The notes beneath the pieces were generated by a model. It saw only the letters and a program-made list of their open reading frames with translations. It was not told where the DNA came from and searched no databases. A stretch of DNA of 24,151 nucleotides. Source: CAZYYO01 sp964650965 (lineage in GTDB: Bacteria; Bacillota; Clostridia; Lachnospirales; Lachnospiraceae). Made by a program: the position numbers and the translations under genes. The stretch spans positions 1 through 24,151 of the forward strand of contig CAZYYO010000040.1 of the NCBI GenBank assembly GCA_964650965.1. The letters run 5' to 3'. Shown in pieces: positions 8,267-14,388 of the stretch (its first letter is position 1; every line of letters begins with the position of its first letter).

Positions 8267-9520
8267 CTACAGTTTATAAAATCTAGAAGCTTCTGGGTTA
8301 TAGGATTCCGGTGCATCCCAGGTTTTTGATACCTGATTTTTCTTACGATATTCAGATGGGGACATATGATACTTTCGCTTGAAATAGGTTCCGTAGTGAC
8401 TTGGAGAGCTAAAGCACATATATTCTGCAATTTGAGCAATGGATGCAGGAGCATATTTTAACAGATTAGCGGAAGCCTTCAGCCGCTTGTTCATAATGTA
8501 GTCCCGCAGTGTCATATTCATTTCCTGAGAACACACCCGGGACAGATAAGACTCATTTATCCCCAGTTCTTTGGCAATATCTGCTACAGTAAAATGTTCA
8601 TGGAGATGCTGACCTACATAATCTTTTGCCTGTTCCACATAGGGATTAGAGGTCTTTTCCTTTTGACGATCCCGCACAGCCTGAAGCATTTCAACCTGCG
8701 CCTTGTAGAAGATATCGTTCATCTCCATAACATTTCTGCAGGCGGATAGCTTCTGGAGGAAGCTGTCACTTAAGGCGTATGCATCATAGGAAGATACTCC
8801 ACCCCGGATAATGGCTCTTGTAATTAATGTAATGCCTGAAACATAGGCATATTCAACCTGCTTTCGTTGATTGTGGTCTGCCATACGTCCAACGTAATTT
8901 AGAATATCCATGGACTGGGCAATGTCCTTATCAATCCCAGTTTCACCTAATTCTATGGAATGCAGCCATTTTTCTTCAAATTCATAGCTTAGCTGTTGAC
9001 GATTCTCCAGGGCAGAATTCAGCTTATATAGCGTTAGCTGATCCTGAGCTTGAGCCTCGGGAAGAACAAACTCAGCTAAGTTATCCATGGAATATTTCCT
9101 GCCTGTGAGTAGATAACAGGAGGTAAGCATCATGGAGTAAGCGGAAGACATGGGAAGGGTGGGAACGGTATAAGTTTTATCATCTAGTTTAAAAATATGG
9201 CAGAATTGTGCGTTATCGTCCGTGCTTATTTGAAAAAAAGAGAAGGGACCAATAATGCAAAAGCCGTCGTTCTCTGTCATGAAAGTACATTGTAATACAT
9301 TGTTGGAGGCTTCGAACACCATGGGAACATCATTTTTTTGGTAAATGTTACGAAAACGCTGTACTTTATCTCGGGAGTATAGCTGATTCTTTTCTTGTAT
9401 ATTGTGGGAAGCATATGTCAGAATGTTACAATCCTTATCAAAAATATAGCAGGAAACATTCCAATTCTGCAATACAAGATTGGCAGAGTATGACAGCTCT
9501 TCTAATAGTTTTAAACTCAT
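8267..9520 (-). CDS. AraC-family transcriptional regulator (paralog of the one at 4851)
   Basis: A 417-residue regulator on the minus strand. The C-terminal double helix-turn-helix (TVADIAKELGINESYLSRV, then IAEYMCFSSPSHYGTYF and YHMSPSEYRKKN) matches the regulator at 4851-6074. The central helical region also corresponds (GGVSSYDAYALSDSFLQKL here, GGMNPEKAHALGDIYLQRL there). The N-terminal domain (about 1-140) contains FDKDCNILTYAS and looks like a PAS- or GAF-like sensor, which is a guess from pattern. The start at 9520 is chosen over an in-frame ATG at 9574 because GAAGGAG lies 8 bases upstream of it. It is divergent from the second binding lipoprotein and shares its 153-base control region, so it most likely regulates that gene and itself. 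Confidence 0.9.
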   Translation of the reverse strand: MSLKLLEELSYSANLVLQNWNVSCYIFDKDCNILTYASHNIQEKNQLYSRDKVQRFRNIYQKNDVPMVFEASNNVLQCTFMTENDGFCIIGPFSFFQISTDDNAQFCHIFKLDDKTYTVPTLPMSSAYSMMLTSCYLLTGRKYSMDNLAEFVLPEAQAQDQLTLYKLNSALENRQQLSYEFEEKWLHSIELGETGIDKDIAQSMDILNYVGRMADHNQRKQVEYAYVSGITLITRAIIRGGVSSYDAYALSDSFLQKLSACRNVMEMNDIFYKAQVEMLQAVRDRQKEKTSNPYVEQAKDYVGQHLHEHFTVADIAKELGINESYLSRVCSQEMNMTLRDYIMNKRLKASANLLKYAPASIAQIAEYMCFSSPSHYGTYFKRKYHMSPSEYRKKNQVSKTWDAPESYNPEASRFYKL

Positions 9521-9559
9521 AATTTGTGCTCCTTCAGTTACTTTCACTTTTTCGGTTAC

Positions 9560-9588
9560 AGTATAACATATCAATTATTGTATAACAA
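9560..9588 (-). promoter_or_regulatory. Promoter of the minus-strand AraC gene
   Basis: On the minus strand TTGTTA (9588-9583) and TATACT (9565-9560) are 17 bases apart, with the start codon about 40 bases downstream. This is a good match to a housekeeping promoter. Confidence 0.5.
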
Positions 9589-9607
9589 TGTAAGAAAAAT
9601 GATAACA
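9563..9607 (+). repeat. Three ATAACA direct repeats at about 20-base spacing
   Basis: ATAACA occurs at 9563-9568, 9582-9587 and 9602-9607, in fuller form GTATAACA, GTATAACAATG and TGATAACAATC. The spacing of 19 and 20 bases is about two helical turns, as seen for AraC-type half-sites. The last copy overlaps the -35 position of the lipoprotein 2 promoter. The first two also overlap the AraC promoter elements, so part of the similarity may come from those. Confidence 0.4.
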
Positions 9608-9625
9608 ATCACGTCTTTTCATCAG

Positions 9626-9631
9626 TATAAT
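9626..9631 (+). promoter_or_regulatory. Likely -10 box for binding-lipoprotein gene 2
   Basis: TATAAT at 9626-9631 has only a poor -35 (TAACAA, 9603-9608) 17 bases upstream. This suggests an activator-dependent promoter, fitting control by the divergent AraC regulator. Confidence 0.5.
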
Positions 9632-9673
9632 TGGCTCATATTCAAGTGTAAGGCAATGAAAGGAGATTAATGA

Positions 9674-11590
9674 ATGAAGAACAAATGGTATAAGAAAGCC
9701 TTGGCGTTATCTCTTGTAACAGTACTGGCAGTGACCGGGCTGGCAGGATGCGGTTCTAAGAGCAGTTCCAAAGATCCAGATGCATTTACATGGTGGATTT
9801 TCTCTACCGACGGAGTTGGAAAATATTACGAAAATTATGAGGATAATCCAGTGGCTCAGTACGTGGCTGCACAGTATTGGGATTCTGAGAATGGGGGGAT
9901 TGGAACTAAGGATAGTGGTACGCAGTTAAAGCTTTCCTATCAGGTACCGGTTACCGGTTCTGAAAGTGATAATTTTAATACGATGCTTTCCACCGGAGAA
10001 TATCCTGAAATTATGTCACTTATGATGTCTAATGAGAGCCCACAGTCACTGTGCGAAAGTGGAATCTTGATGGAAATTACTGAATATGTAGAGAAGTATA
10101 TGCCAAATTACCTAGCCTATTTAGATGCGAATCCCCAGATGAAACCAATGGTATCTACACAGGATGAGGATGGAAAAACACACTATTATGCACTGTATAG
10201 CTTAAACGACGGTGTGCCTGGTAATTGGGAAGGCACCTGTTATCGTAGAGACTGGCTTGTAAAATATGCAACGCCTTCTGAGTATGTATGGGATTGGGAT
10301 AGCTCAGTAGTACAGACAAATGGTCATCCAGATGTTACACCACTTGCTAAAGCAAAGTCTACTGGTAATCTCAATGGATGGAAAAAGAATACCGTTACAA
10401 GCTTTACTTCCAATGATGGAGCAGATCCTAATAACGATTATACAGACAATGTTATTTTCCCAAGTGGTACGGGAGATCCTATCACCATCAGTGACTGGGA
10501 ATGGATGATGGAAGCATTTGAAAAAGCAATTAATGACCGAGGCTGGCAGGATGACAGTAGCTCTTATTGCTATACCGTTATGAATACAGGAGCTATGACC
10601 TTGGGAGATGTAGTTTCTTCCTTTGGCGGAGGTAATGGAGATTATTACGCTGATAAAGAAGGAAATGTATCCTATGATGGAACCTCAGACAATTTTAAAA
10701 CCTACGTTGAAACCATGCAAAACTGGTATGAAAAGGGATGGCTGGATCAGCAATTCAGTTCTCGTACAGAAACCTTCTATCAAATTAATACCACAGGAGT
10801 AAACCAGGGTAAGGTTGGTATGTGGTGTGGCTTATTAAGCACTCTTGGCTCTACCATCCGTTCCACATGTGCGGATAAAGCAGATGCAAAGGATGCATTT
10901 GTTATGGGCTGTGCACTTCCAATTAATGATACCTATGGAACAGATGTACAGAAATTCAAGGATCCGGATTCTTTATTCCAGTCAGGACGTGTTGGTCCAG
11001 CAACAGGTATTACAACCAAAGCAGAGGGAAAGGATCTTGCCACTTTATTTACCTTTATAGATTGGACATATACCTTTGAGGGCGGAATGACCATGAGACA
11101 GGGATTAAGTGAAGAACAGTATCAATCGGTAACGTTAGATCCTGATTTATATGCGGAGTACGATATGACATCTGGATATACCGTGTCTAAGGATGAAGAT
11201 GGACGAACGATGTATACCCGAGTTATTGATGATTCCAACGATATGTGTAATGCAGTAAATGGACAGCGTATGGATGTTGGAATCGTACCAGTAAAATCTG
11301 ATGAATATTGGATTAATAATGGTGCACCATCTAATACCATTCATGGTGCTAAGCTATGGGATCAATTCTTAAATACAGGTTCCGTATTAGATTATAAGAA
11401 GCTACTTTCCAGTAAGGAGTCAGCGGAATATGCAGAGGTGACTTCACAGGTTTCAGATTATGTATCTATGAATCTTCCCAATGTGATTAAAGGAACTATG
11501 AGCTGGGATGATTATAAGGCAGGAATCGAGAAACTAGATCCTAACAGTGTAAGCCATATTATAGAGAAATACGTTAAGGCTGCAAAATAA
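9674..11590 (+). CDS. Extracellular solute-binding lipoprotein, LplA-like (copy 2)
   Basis: Second carbohydrate-binding lipoprotein, 638 residues, of an ABC importer. The start MKNKWYKKALAL leads to the lipobox LAGC with Cys at residue 26, the same position as in copy 1. Long stretches align with copy 1 without gaps, including CYRRDW, TPSEYVWDWDS, SSFGGGNG, NTTGVNQGKVGMW and TTKAEGKDLATLFT, so the two are clear paralogs. ATG 9674 has AGGAG at 9661-9665, 8 bases upstream. The GH1 gene follows 99 bases later across a hairpin, so this is probably the highly expressed first gene of a binding-protein/beta-glucosidase unit. Divergence between the copies suggests different ligands or affinities; this is inference. 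Confidence 0.92.
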   Translation: MKNKWYKKALALSLVTVLAVTGLAGCGSKSSSKDPDAFTWWIFSTDGVGKYYENYEDNPVAQYVAAQYWDSENGGIGTKDSGTQLKLSYQVPVTGSESDNFNTMLSTGEYPEIMSLMMSNESPQSLCESGILMEITEYVEKYMPNYLAYLDANPQMKPMVSTQDEDGKTHYYALYSLNDGVPGNWEGTCYRRDWLVKYATPSEYVWDWDSSVVQTNGHPDVTPLAKAKSTGNLNGWKKNTVTSFTSNDGADPNNDYTDNVIFPSGTGDPITISDWEWMMEAFEKAINDRGWQDDSSSYCYTVMNTGAMTLGDVVSSFGGGNGDYYADKEGNVSYDGTSDNFKTYVETMQNWYEKGWLDQQFSSRTETFYQINTTGVNQGKVGMWCGLLSTLGSTIRSTCADKADAKDAFVMGCALPINDTYGTDVQKFKDPDSLFQSGRVGPATGITTKAEGKDLATLFTFIDWTYTFEGGMTMRQGLSEEQYQSVTLDPDLYAEYDMTSGYTVSKDEDGRTMYTRVIDDSNDMCNAVNGQRMDVGIVPVKSDEYWINNGAPSNTIHGAKLWDQFLNTGSVLDYKKLLSSKESAEYAEVTSQVSDYVSMNLPNVIKGTMSWDDYKAGIEKLDPNSVSHIIEKYVKAAK

Positions 11591-11629
11591 GTGAACGAAA
11601 GCAATTGTTTATTAGAATTTGCATAAGAT

Positions 11630-11663
11630 ATGGGGACCATCTCTGCGAAAGGGTGGTTCCCAT
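11630..11663 (+). promoter_or_regulatory. Intercistronic hairpin between lipoprotein 2 and GH1
   Basis: A 12-pair stem (11630-11641 with 11652-11663, two G-U pairs) closes a 10-base loop. No U-run follows (TATTACAA), so it is not a full terminator. Such hairpins after binding-protein genes often protect the upstream mRNA and lower expression of the next gene; that role is inferred here. Confidence 0.5.
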
Positions 11664-11689
11664 TATTACAATATGAAAGGAAAGGTATT

Positions 11690-13027
11690 ATGGGATTTTC
11701 AACAGATTTTATATGGGGAGCGGCCAGTGCAGCAGCTCAAATTGAAGGAGCCTGGGATGAAGATGGCAGAACACCCTCTGTGTGGGATTTAATGCCGGAG
11801 GGAAAGATTCACAGAAATGAAACATGTCACCAGGCTTGTGATCATTATCACAGGTGGCGAGAGGATGTGGCAATTATGAAGAAACTGGGGTTACAAGCCT
11901 ACCGTTTCTCTATCAGTTGGTCCAGAGTGATTCCACAGCAGGGTGTAGTTAATGCAGCAGGAATACAATTTTATAGTAATCTGGTAGATGCTTTGCGGGA
12001 AGCAGGTATAGAACCAATGATTACATTGTTTCACTCTGATATGCCACAATGGATTTTTGAAATGGGAGGCTGGGAGAATCCCCAGGTAGTAGAAGAGTTC
12101 GCTTTCTTTGCAAAAACAATGATTACAGAACTTTCGGACCGGGTCAGCTACTGGTTCACACTAAATGAGCCACAGTGTTTTTTCAATGATTATCTGGAGC
12201 TGGATTCAGCCAGAAATGTAAATCATGATACAGCAGGTGAGCAGAAGCAAATATCTCAGGAAGAAATGATGAACAGGGTTTATCGAGGTGTATTACTTAG
12301 CCACGGACGTGCCGTCCAGGAGATGCGAAAAGCGGCAAAGCAGACCCTTCAAATTGGAATGGTTATTATGGGAATGGTTGCAGAGCCTGTAGAAAATGTA
12401 TTAGATGAGACCCAGGCAGAAGCAATGACCTTTGCGGATATGGCAGGATTTATGGGGATGGTAAGATGGACGGATCCTATGATTCTTGGTAAGGTTCCCT
12501 CCTCTATGTCTCAGGTATTGTCACAGGAGGATCTTGCGGTGATACACCAACCTTTGGATTTGTTCTGCTGTAATGTTTATTCCACAGCAAATTACTGTGA
12601 AGGTCCGGGAAGGATTAATCCACTTGCATATCCGGGAATGGCAAAATCACATATTGGTATGCCATTTCGTCCAAAAGCACTGTATTATATGACCAAGTTT
12701 GCTTACCGGAGATATCATTTGCCAGTACTTTTTACAGAAAATGGATTTTCTAATCTGGATTTTGTTATGATGGATGGCAAGGTGCATGACCCGCAGCGTA
12801 TTGATTATATTCATCAGTATCTGCTGGGATTAAAAGAGGCAATAGAGGAAGGATATCCTGTGGCAGGCTATCTGTATTGGTCTATTATGGATAATTTTGA
12901 ATGGACCAAGGGGTATGATCTTCGTTTTGGCTTGGTTTATGTGGATTATCGAGATCAAAAACGCACCATTAAGGATTCTGGATATTACTATTCCAAAATT
13001 ATAGAAAGTAATGGTGATATTTTATAA
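11690..13027 (+). CDS. GH1 family beta-glucosidase, probably acting on non-phosphorylated sugars
   Basis: A 445-residue retaining beta-glycosidase with a (beta/alpha)8 barrel, full length for GH1. The N-terminal signature FIWGAASAAAQIEGAW is present. The acid/base is E160 in TLNEPQ and the nucleophile E350 in FTENGF. The C-terminal MDNFEWTKGYDLRFGL has Glu where phospho-glucosidases usually carry Ser, so a free rather than 6-phosphorylated sugar is expected; this agrees with ABC rather than PTS uptake. The usual HWD after the fourth strand reads HSD (LFHSDMPQW), an odd change near the sugar-binding subsite. ATG 11690 follows GAAAGG and AAAGG; an upstream ATG at 11630 falls in the hairpin arm and is rejected. 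No signal peptide is seen. The stop codon shares the palindrome TTATAA with the convergent AraC gene. Confidence 0.93.
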   Translation: MGFSTDFIWGAASAAAQIEGAWDEDGRTPSVWDLMPEGKIHRNETCHQACDHYHRWREDVAIMKKLGLQAYRFSISWSRVIPQQGVVNAAGIQFYSNLVDALREAGIEPMITLFHSDMPQWIFEMGGWENPQVVEEFAFFAKTMITELSDRVSYWFTLNEPQCFFNDYLELDSARNVNHDTAGEQKQISQEEMMNRVYRGVLLSHGRAVQEMRKAAKQTLQIGMVIMGMVAEPVENVLDETQAEAMTFADMAGFMGMVRWTDPMILGKVPSSMSQVLSQEDLAVIHQPLDLFCCNVYSTANYCEGPGRINPLAYPGMAKSHIGMPFRPKALYYMTKFAYRRYHLPVLFTENGFSNLDFVMMDGKVHDPQRIDYIHQYLLGLKEAIEEGYPVAGYLYWSIMDNFEWTKGYDLRFGLVYVDYRDQKRTIKDSGYYYSKIIESNGDIL

Positions 13028-14125
13028 ATGCAGTCCTTTACGCCACTGCATGGGAGTTACCTGATACTGGCTCTTGAAAGCACGGTAGAAGCTGGCAGGA
13101 TTATCATAGCCAATCAGCTCGGAGATTCGTTCCATGGAATATTCCGTTCCCTGGAGATAATCACAGGCCTTTTGTAGCTTCCGTTGACGAATCAGCCGGG
13201 TAAAGGTGCTGCCGGTGCAGTTTTCGAAGATACGAATCAGCTGTCGGGTACTGTAGTGATAACGCTGGGCTAATTCCTCTAAGGTAACTGTGTTATAATG
13301 CTGCTCCATATAGGAGAAGATGTGTCCATATTTCTGCTGCCAGTGGAAGCCGGAATCAGGGGGCAGTACCATATGCTGACTGTGATTTCTAAGAAGCAGT
13401 GCGAAGATAAGATTCATTAGAGCATTGGTAAGACTTCGCTGGTATGTGGCACTGTGATTGCATTCTTCGTAGAGATGGTAGAACAGTTCCCGAAGAACCA
13501 TATCATCTGCCGTGTGAAACAGCAGGTATTCATTACCGGCAGTTCCAGACAGTGCCTGTTGGAAGAAAGAGTAGAGAAAGGGATTCTCAGCTACGGTCTT
13601 CATACAGGTGTCCTGGAAGGTAGAGGCTCGAATGGCAGTGCTTTGCAGAATATCATTATCGTGATACAAATCCTCTCCGTGAATTACATTGGAAGCAATC
13701 AGCAGAACATCTCCTGGCTGCAGCTGCACGTTATGATTCTGAAAATGAACCAACGGAGAACCCTGATACACATAATAGGCGTCAAAATATTCGCTGTCAT
13801 GCCAATAGGCAGGAAAGAAACGTGTGGCACGGGAAGAAATAATATCCCAATGTTCGTGAATGACGGTTTCCTCTGTCTGCCGATCATAAATATGAAAATC
13901 AATGGGACCGCTAAAATCTTTTAGGGATTCCTTATGATAATACTCATCCAACTTCATATCAAGCAGCTCATGCTCTTTGATAGGAGTCATTTGCAGAAGC
14001 ATTTCTTCTGCTTCCTCGTTGCTGACAATCATTGGTTCACAGGAACCGAAGGTTCGTATACGGGATTCTTTCATATGAGCTTCAATATAATCTAAAGGCA
14101 TTTCTGCAAATTCCTGCAGGGTCAT
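13022..14125 (-). CDS. AraC-family regulator with N-terminal cupin domain
   Basis: A 367-residue regulator. The middle part (about 75-190) is a cupin-like sugar-sensing domain with the pattern VYQGSPLVHFQNHNVQL, then PGDVLLIASNVIHG. The C-terminal ~100 residues are the AraC helix-turn-helix pair (TLEELAQRYHYSTRQLIRIF; ISELIGYDNPASFYRAFKSQ; VTPMQWRKG). It belongs to a different sub-type from the two other AraC proteins here. The start at 14125 has a textbook AGGAGGTGA site 7 bases upstream. It is divergent from the GH3 gene at 14389 and is its probable regulator. Its last 6 bases overlap the end of the GH1 gene tail-to-tail, with no terminator between them. Confidence 0.92.
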   Translation of the reverse strand: MTLQEFAEMPLDYIEAHMKESRIRTFGSCEPMIVSNEEAEEMLLQMTPIKEHELLDMKLDEYYHKESLKDFSGPIDFHIYDRQTEETVIHEHWDIISSRATRFFPAYWHDSEYFDAYYVYQGSPLVHFQNHNVQLQPGDVLLIASNVIHGEDLYHDNDILQSTAIRASTFQDTCMKTVAENPFLYSFFQQALSGTAGNEYLLFHTADDMVLRELFYHLYEECNHSATYQRSLTNALMNLIFALLLRNHSQHMVLPPDSGFHWQQKYGHIFSYMEQHYNTVTLEELAQRYHYSTRQLIRIFENCTGSTFTRLIRQRKLQKACDYLQGTEYSMERISELIGYDNPASFYRAFKSQYQVTPMQWRKGLHL

Positions 14126-14218
14126 GGATAGTCACCTCCTGTTGTATCTGGAATGGTTTTAAGTTATAGGTGTAGATAGCTTTATTGTACATAAGAAGCC
14201 TTTTTCTTGCAAGACAGA

Positions 14219-14246
14219 ATCATAATATGCATGTCATATAATGCAA
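14219..14246 (-). promoter_or_regulatory. Possible promoter of the cupin-AraC gene
   Basis: Minus-strand TTGCAT (14246-14241) and TATGAT (14224-14219) are 16 bases apart, giving a leader of about 90 bases. The match is fair. Confidence 0.35.
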
Positions 14247-14291
14247 TAAATCGTGTCACATTATCTTCTGTTTTTCCAGGAGAAATCCACA

Positions 14292-14297
14292 TATAAT
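14292..14297 (+). promoter_or_regulatory. Likely -10 box for GH3 gene 2
   Basis: TATAAT at 14292-14297 has no good -35 at 16-18 bases upstream (CTGTTT region). The promoter probably needs an activator, most simply the divergent cupin-AraC protein. A TGTCAC like that upstream of lipoprotein gene 1 lies at 14255-14260. Confidence 0.4.
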
Positions 14298-14388
14298 ATA
14301 CACAGACGTTTAAAGTGCAGGAAGCATCTCTTACCATAGAATTGCAAGGATAGCTTCCCGACAGTAGATGATAAGGAGGAATTAGCAA

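Noticed and set aside
13454..13924. Plus-strand open frame of 156 codons
   Set aside because: It lies wholly inside the cupin-AraC gene on the other strand, whose domains are clear, and has no convincing start site.
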